Part shown: in pieces, positions 49,668-64,000 of the stretch
How positions within the stretch are numbered: position 1 is the stretch's first letter
Layout: each line of letters opens with the position of its first letter
From: Gamsiella multidivaricata
Taxonomy: Eukaryota; Mortierellomycota; Mortierellomycetes; Mortierellales; Mortierellaceae
DNA length: 64,000 nt
Reading direction: 5' to 3'
NCBI RefSeq assembly: GCF_025024155.1
Contig: NW_026251748.1
Location: 186,001-250,000, forward strand
Translations under genes and position numbers: made by a program
Notes under the pieces: generated by a model
The model's database searches: none
What the model was told of the DNA's origin: nothing
The model's input: only the letters and a program-made list of their open reading frames with translations

Positions 49668-52557
49668 GATGCAAGGTGTGCTGCTTTGCTCTGCTCTGTG
49701 ATATGAGGGTGTGTTTCGAAAGTAGACGACAGGAGGTGAAGTGGACGTATAGAGAAATAATATAAAAATGTACGCGGGGGACTGTGAGAGCAATTAAAGC
49801 AGAGAGGTGCGTCTTCACCAAAAAAAAAGGAATCTGCCAATATATTATTCCGTGGATGATGTGAATGAGCCCTCCAAAGGCCAATGCTTTATCGCCAAAT
49901 ATATGAGTATCGTCCGTGTTGCTGCTGGTGTTGTAGCTGGTGATGCTACTGCTGCGGTGGTGCCTGATAGTTTTCACGTAGTCGTATCGAAATAGCTGGG
50001 CAGTGCACAAAAATTGAAGTGTGCAATTAAACGTCTGCTGTAGTCTCAATTGATATCGTTTGTAGTCGTCGGGTTGATCAGTGGGTGTCTATTTTGGATG
50101 GTAAAAGGAATGAGAGGGGTAATAGCATGAGCAACAGAGTGGATGTGATGAGAGTATGAAATCAGAAGGGAAGGGGTGCCGGGTCGAGAGCGTGTGCTGG
50201 AGAGTGCTGCCTTAATGGAGGCTGCTGGAGGCTGCTGGCTAATTGACAAGTGTTTCCCTCCATTCACGTTGAACTGTGCCTGAACAGCTGAATGGTATTA
50301 CCAAGTCTTTGTAGGATGGACTGTTTTTACAAGTGGGCTTCCGTTTGTGGGGGAGAAAGAGGTAAGAAGAGGGAAACAAGAAGGCAAACGGGACGAGAAG
50401 CAGGGGTTGGATTCAATTAGAAGATGAATATGTGTGCAATGGTATCGGGTATTGAGGATGTGAGAGAGAGAAAGAAAGAAAGAGAGAGCGAGAGAGCGGG
50501 AGAGAGAAAGAGTGAGAGAGAGAAAAGAAAGAGAGAGCAAGAGGGAGGACAAGAGTCAAAGGAAAAGATTTATGCAGCGAGCACTAACGATATATAAAAA
50601 TAACGTAACATTGCGAGTACGTAGGTGGGGCGTCTTGCCCGTGTGCAAACAAACACAGACAAAAGAAGAAATGCGGGCTACGCGTGTGTAGCGCGCACAC
50701 ACTCCCACTGAATTCACAAAAGCGTCCAGACAGATTGGTCAGACTGTCAGCGCAGCATAATTCGTGCGGTGTATGAGGCGAGAACAAATTGAGTACAAGA
50801 CAGAGCAAATAAACGGAGAAGAACAGCAGCCTAGACTGCCTATGTCAGCAGCACAATAGACTGGCTGATGAATGCAAGGGAGGGAGGAAGGGAGAGAGCG
50901 AAGGAGGGAGGGATTTGCTGGAAGTCAATTAGAAAATGGAAAGGGGGCTGCAGTTGCACTTGGCGCTGCTGCTGTTGTTGCTTTTTGTCGCTGTGGTTAA
51001 ATATCGCTTCAAGAATTGACTGCGAAGGGGGTATCCATCCAGGGCACAGGACAGGAGGAGGAGGAGGAGGAGGAGGACGAACCAATTGGACAAACCAAGC
51101 ACGTAGTTAGGGTGTGGAGACAGATAAGTATATGGTGCAGCTGAAAAGAGGGAAGGAGAAAAAGAAAGATGGAAGGCTAGTTGTGAGTTGTGCTTGAGAT
51201 TTGACGTGGCTCGATTGAGGCAGTGCTGACGAAGAAACAGGAAAGAGAGAGAGAGAGGGAAGCGAATAAGAATAAAGTCAGGAGACAAAACGAGGAGTGG
51301 ATGGTGAGCAAGAGACGAAAGAAGACCATGCGAATGAATGCGTGATACATTTACACAAGATAGCTCCGTCTTCCTTTTGCGCACCTTTTTGCAAAGATCG
51401 TTCATTCTAGGACGCGACCGCGGAAAACCTCTAGGAAGAAAGAACGAGCAGAGACGATATAAAACAGAGACAGACTTTTAGAAATGGTGAGCGGCATGAC
51501 ACCTATGCCAACTAAGGTGTGGGCTTTCTTTCTCCGGCGAGAGCAAAGCAGAAAAGAAGTTCACGCACCATGGGCTGGAAACGATAGGCAGCATGAATGG
51601 GCGAGAGAAGAAAAGACACAGGCATGAACGCTCTCCTCCGCACGCTTTTCTCTGCCTGACCACATCCCATCTTCTTCTTTGTAGCTCCAATCGAACCTGC
51701 GCACCAGCGCGCCTCCCACGACCAACATAAACAGACACGCACTTGCACCCGCTAGTTCCTTTTTTTTAAGCAGCACTCAGTCGATCGAAGGTGTGAGATA
51801 CATGCAATAGATCGTGGCGCATTTCTCTTAGTTTTTTGTGTGTGTATGTGTCCGTAATCATCTCGACATCTATTCCCTTCTTCGCCCCTGACAATGTCCG
51901 CGAGGCTAGAATCCATTCTTCCAAAGCCGATATCGCGGACTGAAATAGTTCTTACTGCCTAATGCTCGTGTCTATCCTTCAAGGAAACGCGTAAAAAAGA
52001 TACGCGTCTGTGTGAGTCGTGAGGTCGATCAGGAATATGGCAATGTCCTATCTTTTCAAGCCTGTGTGAAGCGACAAGATCAGACGAAGTAGAAGAAGCA
52101 AGAGTGATGTGGCGGACGAAGAAAACAAGAGGCAAAACACCACGCAACCCGAGACAGGAGACATGATACGATGCATGGATACTGAGGAAGTCAGCGTGTC
52201 ACTAAGAGAGGCTGGCCACCCTCAATTGCCGCTCGTTTTGCAGTTGGTTTTAGGGCAGTAAGCAGGGCTCAGATCCGCATGATGTCATCGCGTTTGTTGT
52301 GCGCGCGGGTCTCAAAGAAAAAAGACATGCCGCTGCCCAGGGCAAAAAGAAGAAAACAAAAGGAACGGCCTGTCGTTCATTCATCCCTCTCGCCTCTCTC
52401 TCTCTCTCTCTTTCTCCCCTCCCTACTTCTTGTCCGCTCCTTTTTCTCGCCCCCATCTCATCTCTCATCTCCTTCGCCTCGTTTTTACCTCCCTCCTTTC
52501 ACTTCCACACCATCCCGCGCACAACCTTGACAAGCTGCAAAAGAGTCATTCGTCGCC
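49668..52557. other. Long divergent intergenic region between G-alpha and Hog1 genes
   Basis: About 2.9 kb without a supported gene. It is rich in GA/CT tracts, including a GA-rich low-complexity block at 50461-50545, a GGA repeat at 51054-51075 and a CT run at 52391-52412. The size and purine/pyrimidine strand bias suggest long promoters or leaders for the two signalling genes. Confidence 0.55.
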
Positions 52558-54864
<2,307 letters not shown>

Positions 54865-56503
54865 ATTGTGAAGGAATGCAGAGGGAAAGGAGAAAGGAGG
54901 AAATGCTTGTCAAGACACGCTCTTTCTGAAATCGTCTTGGGCGCTTAGAACAGGGCTCTCGCACATATCGAATATACATCAACAGACCCATGTTTTCACT
55001 CTATTTGGCATATGCACGAATAAAGGACACTTGACTACTAGAAACCATGGGCTAAGTCGTTTTGACAGCTTCATACAGTATTCTGTCTGTTGAGGGTACG
55101 CAGATTCGACACGCAACTCAGCGCATGCTCGAAAATTGATTCCTTTCTTGAATACCGGATGCTGCTGCTGTACGATGGGCTCCGCTAGTTGCGCACTGTT
55201 GCTGCATTCGTCTTGATGTCTGTGCAGGTATCAGTCGCCAACTGGCCTGCTCCTCACACTTTTCCCACAACCACCCCACGCCACTCATCTCCGCTGACTC
55301 GCACACACCTTGCACCTTTCGCTCGCTGAATTTCTACTGCACCAGTGCCCTCCCAGCATGATTCCTATCAAAGCGTCCGACAACTTGCAGAACGTGTGAC
55401 ATGAAAGGTCGCAACAATGTAAGGTGTAAGAAATCAAGGGGCCGGCATTACAATGCAGTGGAAAGGAAAAAGAGAGAGGGAGAGAGAGGGAGAAAAACAG
55501 GGCGTGCGACTGATGCAATCAATCGCAGTCCATAAGAGGGTGAAAGAGCTTGGGTATAACCACATGCAACTATTCAGAAGGACGTTTTATCTTTACGACT
55601 GGGATGAAGTAGAGGAAAGAGCATGAAGTCCAAGGTTTGTGTTGAAAGGAAAACGGCCGACTCTACGCTGCACAACAAAGCATTGATCACGGGTGATCTG
55701 AGGGCTGCGAAGGCCGCAGGCCGAGTGTTTAATGGTTGTTTGCAGGGCTGTGCATTCGTGAGAGCATGATCGAGTGAGCAATTGGCCATTGCCAACAAAA
55801 CTTTGATGCGGCAGTGGTGGGCAGTGTTTGTCCTCATGTTTTTTTTTGTTGTTTTTTTGTGTGCACCAAGGAGGCAATGCATCTGCATGCATACTGTCGA
55901 GGTCAACTCGCTCCAGGGATCGGTTTCAACTACCGGTTCCTCCCCCGCTCTTGCAGCCTTTTTTGCTTCTTTCTTTCTTTTGATTTTATCACCATTGTCA
56001 ATCTCCCTTCATTCTCTCCATTCCCTCTACTTTATTCAAACGTATACCGCTCGCCTTCCTCAGTTGAGCAAATACTCGGTAAGGATGAACTCGGCACACT
56101 GTCTCTGCCTAAAAAGAGAACCTGAGAAATAACAAGGAGTCGACACCTGATTTCGGAAACTGTTGGAATTAACTGCAGACGACAGACAGACATCAGGCAT
56201 TACCAGGCATTACCAGGCATTCGAACTCGATGAGGACAATTCGATGACACCGATTTACTCGAGTGAGGCGAGGCGCTTTGCAGCCGACAGTATTTTTTCT
56301 GTCACGATTCGCTCATTCGGATAGACTAGTTTTTCCCTGCGTATGAGCAGCCTAGGACCTGCCCAGGAGGGAAGATAAAGGGCTGCCAGAACCACTGCTC
56401 ACCAGCGTACACCCTCTTTGCTTTCCTTCTTTGCCCTTCATACATAAAGGGACGCTCTCAAGTACAGTTGCGCACCATAATACCATAATACCATAATACC
56501 ATA
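54865..56503. other. Intergenic, promoter of the RhoGEF gene
   Basis: No gene supported. It contains a CAGGCATTAC tandem repeat (56194-56221) and, immediately before the RhoGEF start, an ACCATAAT octamer repeat (56474-56503). Confidence 0.6.
56474..56503. repeat. ACCATAAT tandem repeat at the RhoGEF start
   Basis: Three to four octamer units whose last copy runs into the initiator ATG at 56504. Confidence 0.8.
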
Positions 56504-59500
56504 ATGGCATACCACTCAACACAAGCGCCCGACAGCACAGGCACCAGGTCCAATCCAATGTCACCAGAGGGCTACACGCCCTTCCAGCCATATACACTCA
56601 ACCCGTCAACAAGCGATAGGAATGACCACATCAGCCATAGGACCAGCCATTGGAACAGCCATTCAGTCCCACCTCCATCAATGCCGTATCAGCAACAAAC
56701 ATGTAGCTACAGAGAGCAATCCCAGCAGCAGCAGCAGCAGCAACAACAGCAGAAGCAGCAGCAGCAACAACAGCAGAAGCAGCAGGAGGAGGTGCCGTTT
56801 TCAAGGAACAAGACCGTCAGAGATGCGGCCGCGCAGAAAAGGCTGGCGATGCAACAGGAATACCAGCGATCTCTGGCTGCAATCTCACAAGGGGGCATTG
56901 ACGAGCCCACGCACACGAACGCAGACGCAAGCGCGTCTACGGACGTTATTCCCTATTCGACTACAGAACAAACTTCGCCTTTGCCCCTGTCTCCGTTGTC
57001 GGCGCACGGGCGTGTGTCATCATATCCTCACGCGCAGCAGCAGCACCGAGCATCCATATCGCAATCGCTGCATCACGACAATGGCATACCGATCAGCTAT
57101 TACCAGCAGCAACAATCACAGCAGCTATCGCAACAGTTGCCATCCCATGCACCCATAGTTCAGAGCTATTCTTCTGTTCACACACCTCCACAGCAGCACC
57201 AACATTACGCGACACAACCATCCCATCAACTGCAGCATCTGCAGCAACAGCAACAGCAAATACCGCAGCAACATATTCAGCATCAGTCATTTGAACAGCA
57301 GCCTTATCTAGCCGACAATACATTCTCGCCTCTTGCACTAAATTCATACTCAAGCAGCCACCTGTACAGCCCTTCACCCAGCTCTTCTACAATAAGCAGC
57401 AGTTGGGGCCAGTCATCCGCATCTGATCATCAGCTAGGGTCATTCAACATACGCAACAGCGTACATGGATCGTTCAGCAGTGGATATCACACGTACTCGA
57501 GCGTGCCATATCTAGCGAGAGAAGCACAGCTTCTGCTCGACTTTAACCCTGGCATTCTGTCGACTATCGCTGTCGCCTTTCGACAACGGATGTTAGACAA
57601 CGAAGCTAAGCGGTCAGAGTCCGAGAACTATGGTCTCGAATTTCCAGTGACATTTACGGGAAAAGAGGCAGTTGTAAGGATTGTTACCTAGGGCTGTCAA
57701 GTGGCTTGCCTGCTTGCGTATCTGTAATTCATCGCGCTTTGCTGTTTATTAACGTTATTCGCAACGCGTACAATACAACTATAGGATGTTGTGGTCGAAC
57801 TAACAAAACTGGACGACAGACGACATAGCTTATCTATCGCCAGATCTCTGGAGTCGCAACTCCTATTTTTCGGTGGCGGGAACAACAAATTGTTCGACTC
57901 CAACAATGATCAGTACTTTTTCTCCGATGCTACGCTCGCCTTTTTGCCAGGCAAATCCGAGTTTCCTACCGTTCCAACGGGTGTATTTCCTTACAGCGCC
58001 AAATGCTATAGCTATGGGTGTATCCCAGGAGATGCCACATGTTACTCGTACCTGTGTCCCAATCGGCAGCATATTGTAAGGCCCCATTTTGCTCGTCATT
58101 TAGAGTCAGACTCTCGATGATTACAGCTCTCCCTAACATGGCCTTCTTTAATCCTCACAGGGCAACGTTCTCGGTCGACAAAACAGTGGTGCATCATCCG
58201 TTGGGAGCCAAGAAAAAGTCTGGGCCAACTCTGTACCCGCCAGTGTCGTTGCCAGTGCGTCCAAGAAAGAGCGCAATCGGCAGGAGGCCATTTTCGAAGT
58301 TGTTAACACTGAGGGCAATTACGTCCGAGATCTGGAGCTGATGGAGGAGGTAAGCCGGCATGACTCAGTGTCTTATTTAATGAGACTTTACTTCTTTTGT
58401 CCTGATCCGGCTCGCATCTAATGGATTATCTGATCTGTCAATCGAAACTAGATTTTTATCAATCCACTTCGAGCTGGGGATATTGTCGACTCAGAAAAGG
58501 TGGATGAGTTCATCGAGGATGTTTTTCTCAATTACAAAGAGATTATGGGTCTCAACAAGAATCTTTTGGAGGCCTTGAAAGTGCGCCAAGAGGAGCAGCC
58601 CTTAGTTGAGAGGATTGGTGATGTGCTCCTGGCACATGTAGTTGGATTCGAGGAGGCATATGCGCGCTATATTCCACGGATAGCCCTATCAGAGTATGCA
58701 TACAAAAAAGAGGAGACCAAAAACCCCAAGTTCGCTCAATTCCTCAAGGACTGTACTCGGCATCCAGAGGCGCGCCGACTCGGCTTGCGGCACTTTGTGG
58801 GCCAGCCCTACCAGAGGATTCCAAGATACCCGCTCCTCCTTAGTGAGGTGGTTAAGAGAACAGACGAGGGCGTTGAAGACCGTGAGACGGTGCAGGAGGT
58901 CATTAAGGTCTGCACTGAGCTTGGTAAGCGAATCGATGCATGCATGCCGGAGGGCGCACGGCAGCTGCGCTTATTGACTATCCAGGACAAAATTTTCTGG
59001 AAATCCAAGGAGGAGCATCAGGACTTGAAGCTGGGCGAACGATCGCGAAAGTTGCACTATGAATGCATGGGTAGGCGAAAAGCAACGTTCGATGTACAGG
59101 CGACAGAACTTCGGGTGTTCCTGTTCGACCACATGTTGTTAATGACCAAGGAGAAGCGAGACAAGCAAGGGGAGAAGGATAGCGTCCTTTACCAGGTTTC
59201 CAGAAATGTAAGTGGGCCTGACCATATTTTGATTTGATTCTATTAGTCATCAATGATTTTTCTTTTCACGCCGACATTCATACCATTCTTGCCCTTCCAG
59301 GCGATCCCTTTGGAGCTAGCGGATGTTTGGCCAGATGATGGCAAGCCTTCTTCGTTAAGCGCTCGAGAACTTCCAAACGGCCGTCCTAAATCCGCGTTTG
59401 CGACCGTATCGTCCACTGTAGAGGCAGATTCGAAACAGATTGCGCCAGTTACGATCCAACACAGAGGAAGACGAGGCGGTGAATACCTACTATACATGAC

Positions 59501-61458
59501 TCTTAGGGACCGCGACGAGTTCGTGCAGCAGGTGGCGATGGCTAAAAAGACACGTCAAGATGTGGTGTCCGGACACCAGCTATTTGAATTCAACACCATC
59601 ACGGAAATGAGTGCCCAAGCACCAATCTCACCAGTCGCGTTGGCCGCGTCCCATCCTATGGATGGTAAACGCGTTACCTGTAGTGCGCCATATCTCAACG
59701 TCTTGGATGGGAAGAGACGGATTGTGATCGGAACAGAGTACGGAGTCTATGTGGGCATCGAGGACGACAAGTCCAGTTTTAGGCTGGCACTCAAGGACAT
59801 TAACGTGAGCAGTATCAGCGTCTTGGAGGGCTACCATCTATTGCTGGTTCTCTCTGGCAAGGTTTTGAAAGCATTTAATATGAGCTGTCTTGAACCCGAT
59901 TCCGACAAGGGTTTTCATGTTGGCCAGCAGCTTGGCAAGAACGTGCAGTACTTTACGGCCGGGGTCTGTGCGGGGAAGACGCTCGTTATCACTATGAGGA
60001 GGAAGAGTGCGGGAGAGAGCCATTTTACGGCCTTTGAACCCTTGGACAACGCGACCATGAGCACCCAGCAACACCGCGGGTTCGGTCTATCTCTTGGAAA
60101 GTCGAAACCGGAGTGGTTCAAGCTATATCGAGAATTCTACGTCCCCAGCGATTCTTCACAACTGCAGATGTTGTCAAAGATGGTGTGCGTTGTCTGTCCT
60201 AGGGGATTCGAGGTCTTGATGTTAGAAAACCTTGGCGAGACCAGGGTGTACCCCACCAAGGCGGATTCCGAGTATGCCTTCTTGCTGAAGAGGACCGAGA
60301 GTGTACCGGTGTGCATGTTCAAGATCAACACAGAGACGTTTTTGATGTGCTATTCTGGTACGAATTTGATTACCGCATATTGGTTAGGCTATCGATACGA
60401 GAATGGATCCTAACGCAGGACTTATCTCCCTTATCTCTACTGCAGATTTCGCGTTTACAATGACCAAGAACGGCAATCTGGCAAAGACCGAGCTGATCGA
60501 GTTCGAGGGTCGCGCCGAGTCGTTTGCGATGGTCTATCCCTATATCATTGCGTTCGAAAGCGAGTTGATCGAGATTCGCCACATCGACACGGGTGCGCTG
60601 GAGCAGCTCGTCCTTGGAAATAACATCCGCATGTTGTATTCTGACGTGGATCTGAAGGGAAACGCAGTGATCCATGTGCACATGGTAAGATATATACTCT
60701 TATTCGTGATATGTTTGTAGGCATTGTAGCGTTTTCTACAGAAGCACAGCACTGACGGTGGACAAACAACCATGGCGTCTCTTTAGTCTGATCCTGGCAA
60801 AGGAGATTCCCGCAGAGTTGTCAAGTTGGATAATGCACCGCAGATTCCGAGAACGCTCATTGAGCCCATCAAGTACCAGCCAAAGTCCTCGTACACCTCA
60901 CAGACATCTGCTCTCTTTCCTACGTTGATGCCGTCGCCTGCTCGCGTTCAAGTAGCCGTTTCTCCGCCACGAGTTACCTTGCCTCTTGTAGTGTATCCTT
61001 CCTCTGTATCAGCCATTCCACAGCGCCCCTCTCCTCGATTCACTCAGCAGCAGCCCATTTATGCAGCCTATCCGCCAGATCCGCCATACAGCCCCATCCG
61101 TAACAGTGTATATCGCCAAGGTTTCGATAGCGCTCCCTTCTGGCCCCTTGCCCCCATCCCCGCGCCAGTGCCTGTGGCCATGCCTATGCCTATGGCGATA
61201 CCAATGTCAATGCCTATGGCGATGCCAATGTCAATGCCTGCACAACACATCCAGCCTAGCGGTTTGTCATACGAGCCATTCTCACCCCAAAGTCCTCACC
61301 CGAGGCATTCGATACAGAATTCGACCAGCTCTAATCCATATTCTCCTGCGCCCTTTCCTCCATATTCACAAATATATCCGCCGGCGCCTCGAGACAGTAG
61401 TAGCCTTCAGAGCCCTGGGTACACCCCTGTTTCGTCGTTTGCTGGTGGATTTCCGTAG
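56504..61458 (+). CDS. RhoGEF with DEP-DH-PH-CNH architecture (Rom2/Rgf-like)
   Basis: Seven exons: 56504-57673, 57785-58075, 58161-58349, 58452-59207, 59301-60357, 60446-60684, 60787-61458 (1457 aa). The first 330 residues are Gln/His/Ser-rich with poly-Gln. A DEP-like region follows (about 340-480: FPVTFTGKEAV, then DVVVELTKLDDRRHSL). The DH domain (about 520-730) has RQEAIFEVVNTEGNYVRDLE and the core helix HFVGQPYQRIPRYPLLL. The PH region lies at about 735-915. The CNH domain (about 925-1235) includes IVIGTEYGVYVGIED and FRLALKDINVSSISVLEG. The tail has a Met/Pro repeat (MPMPMAIPMSMPMAMPMS). In yeasts such proteins activate Rho1 in the cell-wall integrity pathway downstream of wall sensors. 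The same role here is inferred from architecture. Confidence 0.92.
56728..56794. repeat. CAG/CAA repeat coding for poly-Gln in the RhoGEF N-terminus
   Basis: A run of Gln codons interrupted by Lys codons (QQQQQQQQQQKQQQQQQQKQ). The other frames of this repeat give spurious Ser and Cys runs. Confidence 0.85.
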
Positions 61459-61616
61459 ATGGGAACTCAAAATGTCCGAGTAGTGGCTTGTAAAGATGAC
61501 TCCACAGGCCTTGTGCCCAATCCAGACCTCGCCCTTCAGCTAAAAAACAAAAATAAAAAAGGGTGTTGCCAGGGTTTTAAATCATTCTCACACGTTTAAC
61601 ATCCCAATCGTCCATC

Positions 61617-64000
61617 ATGGCTGAAATCGAGAAGAAGGTCGAGGATCTGTCCTTGAGCGCACCCGCTGCCGCTGCTGAGAAGCCCCAGGGCAAGCCCAAG
61701 GAGAAGAAGGCCAAGAAGCCGGCCGCCGAGGGATCCTATCCCCTTGAGGTACTGAGAACATCACCACCGGCACCATATCGCATCACGCCTCACTATACCA
61801 CACCACCCCCACACGACTTTTTTGCTGCTGTCAGGGACATGATATACATAGAAGCAACGTATGCATTGCATCGAGAGCCTTTGCATCATTTTGGCGGAAT
61901 GAACGTCTAGCCCGTACAGCTATTTAGGTCCGCATCTTTCACACAAGGAATATGAACTAATGTCTGACCCTATTCATATGTCCTCCTCATATATCAATTA
62001 GGTCTCCCCTGAGCCCGAGTACATCGCTCACCGCATTGCCATGTTCGATGAACTCAAGAAGAAGGCCGATGAGACTAACGCTGGTAATAACCTTGGAGAT
62101 ATTGCAATATGCAACACTTTGCGCAAAAGTTTCTCCAATAAGTGTTTTAATATGTCTTTTCCTCTTGCTGTGTGCGTTTGTCTTTAGCCCAACCCCGTGT
62201 TCCCATCAACATCACCATGCCTGACGGCTCTGTTCGCGAGGGGACCGCCTGGGAGACTTCACCCATGGATATTGCCAAGCAGATCGCCAAGAGTCTTGCT
62301 GAGCGCATTGTCATTGCCAAGGTAACATGTGCTCACTTATTGGATTGAACAGAGAGCTGAGTGTCAAAGGAGGCGCCAGTTTTGACCTGAGATCTTTATC
62401 TACTCTGTCCCCAAATATTCACTTGTGTGCATTATGATCTTTCTGCCTTTCATAGGTTGATAAGGTTCTCTGGGATTTGGAGAGGCCTCTTGTTGCCTCC
62501 TGCAAGCTTGAGCTTTTGGACTTTGAACACGAGGAAGGCAAGGCTGTTTTCTGGCACTCATCTGCCCACGTCCTGGGAGAGGCCTGTGAGAAGCACTACG
62601 GATGCCATCTTTGCATTGGACCACCAATTGAGGACGGTTTCTATTATGAAATGGCCATGACCACTGACCGTGCTGTCACCAACAGTGACTACGCAAACCT
62701 GGAGACTGTCGCCAAGAACGCGATCAAGGAGAAGCAGCAGTTCGTCCGTCTTGAGGTCACGAAGGAGGGCTTACTGGAGATGTTCAAGCACAACCCTTAC
62801 AAGGTTCATTTGATCCAGTCCAAGATCCCTGACGGAACCTCGACCACTGTCTACCGCTGCGGTCCTTTAATCGATTTGTGCCGTGGTCCCCACATCCCTC
62901 ACACAGGCAGAATCAAGGCTTTTGCTGTCATGAAGGTACAAGGCGGTGTATTTTTGCGAGATGCACGATTCAGTAGTGGAGAACATCAAACAATGCAGAT
63001 GAAATAACGTTTTTTTATCGATTCTTTTTCTACCCTGCAGAACTCTGCTTCTTACTTCTTAGGAGACGCCAAGAATGATTCTCTCCAGCGTATCTATGGC
63101 GTTTCTTTCCCGGATACCAAGCAGATGACCGAGCACAAGAAGTTCTTGGAGGAGGCGGCTAAACGTGATCATCGCAAGATCGGAAAGGAGCAAGAGTTGT
63201 TCTTCTTCCATGATCTTTCTCCCGGTTCATGCTTCTTCCTCCCCCACGGTGCCCGTATCTACAACACTCTCATGGATTTTATCAAGGCAGAGTACCACAA
63301 GCGCGGATACACTGAGGTCATGTCGCCCAACATGTACAACGTCAAGTTGTGGCACACTTCGGGACACTGGCAAAACTACCAGGAGAACATGTTCTCGTTC
63401 AACGTGGAGAAAGAGACTTTTGCTCTAAAGCCCATGAACTGCCCCGGACACTGTCTAATGTTCGGCATTCGCGAGCGCTCTTACCGTGAGCTCCCTCTCC
63501 GCTTTGCTGATTTCGGTGTTCTTCACCGTAACGAAGCCTCGGGCGCACTGAGTGGACTGACTCGTGTCCGTCGCTTCCAGCAGGATGATGCTCATTTGTT
63601 CTGCAGACTCGACCAGCTCGGAACTGAGATGGACGCTACGCTCGACTTTTTGCAGCACGTCTATGGCATCTTTGGATTTGAGTTCTCCTTGGCTCTTTCG
63701 ACCCGCCCCGAGAAATTCTTGGGAGCCATCTCCGACTGGGACACTGCTGAGAAGGTAATTTTTGGACGAGACCTGCTTTACTGGATGATAAAACGGCATG
63801 GAAGGTTCAGCCTTTTAAGATGAACAGTGACACTTTGGAGCATTTGGTGTCTAACAAGATCTTTCGACTTATTCTTATAGCATCTCACAGACGCTCTTAA
63901 CCGGTTCGGTCGCCCATGGACCATCAATCCCGAGGATGGTGCTTTCTATGGACCCAAGATCGATATTTTAATCCGCGATAGTTTGCGCCGTAGCCACCAG
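61617..64000 (+). CDS. Threonyl-tRNA synthetase, truncated at the right edge
   Basis: Exons 61617-61748, 62002-62083, 62188-62321, 62456-62935, 63041-63754 and 63881 to the edge give 554 codons. A Lys/Ala-rich N-terminal extension ([18 protein letters not shown]) as in eukaryotic cytosolic ThrRS is followed by a TGS domain ([20 protein letters not shown]). The editing domain has [10 protein letters not shown] and the metal-site motif CRGPHIP. The class II core includes [16 protein letters not shown], the zinc-ligand region [14 protein letters not shown], and motif 2 [20 protein letters not shown]. The third core motif and the anticodon-binding domain lie beyond the window. No presequence is seen in this reading. 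Upstream is a 158-bp gap after the RhoGEF stop. Confidence 0.95.

Overview
This window is eukaryotic nuclear DNA from a filamentous fungus, most likely an early-diverging lineage (Mucoromycota; Mortierellomycotina is my best guess). The evidence is short GT-AG introns in almost every gene, small intergenic gaps, pyrimidine-rich promoters, a fungal-type elongation factor 3, a Hog1-type MAP kinase, a fungal group III G-alpha, a Rom2-like RhoGEF, and an SMCR8-like gene, a family absent from the standard model yeasts. The lineage is inferred from gene content only. All exon maps were built by hand from splice signals, reading phase and protein-family continuity, and none has been tested against RNA.

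Layout. 1-2.0 kb: a minus-strand low-complexity protein that runs off the left edge. 2.0-5.2 kb: no supported gene. 5.2-8.9 kb (+): a NOL11/Utp8-like ribosome-biogenesis protein. 9.0-9.8 kb (-): an unrecognised protein. 10.4-11.2 kb (+): a short SET-domain protein. 11.8-18.0 kb (+): an SMCR8-like DENN protein. 18.2-20.2 kb (-): a LETM1-domain mitochondrial protein. 20.4-21.3 kb (+): a DUF1764 protein. 21.9-23.2 kb (+): BAP31. 25.1-30.3 kb (+): class V myosin. 32.1-35.5 kb (+): eEF3. 36.0-37.3 kb (+): Mediator subunit 4. 37.4-41.2 kb (-): mitochondrial-type isoleucyl-tRNA synthetase. 41.7-42.2 kb (-): a possible small membrane protein. 43.1-44.4 kb (-): V-ATPase subunit c. 44.9 kb (-): tRNA-Asn(GUU). 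45.0-47.4 kb: a nest of decayed non-LTR retrotransposon (LINE) pieces. 47.8-49.7 kb (-): G-protein alpha subunit. 52.6-54.9 kb (+): Hog1-type MAPK. 56.5-61.5 kb (+): DEP-DH-PH-CNH RhoGEF. 61.6 kb to the right edge (+): threonyl-tRNA synthetase, truncated by the window.

Most genes are housekeeping or signalling genes with no operon-like logic. Three signalling genes (G-alpha, Hog1, RhoGEF) lie next to each other at 47.8-61.5 kb, but such genes are common and this may be chance. Two results stand out. The G-alpha gene needs a 5-nucleotide micro-exon to restore its conserved C-terminus. The repeat block beside the tRNA-Asn gene is a legible stack of LINE insertions: three carry perfect 19-20 bp target-site duplications, one of them only 45 bp long. 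I found no undescribed multi-gene system, CRISPR array or biosynthetic cluster.
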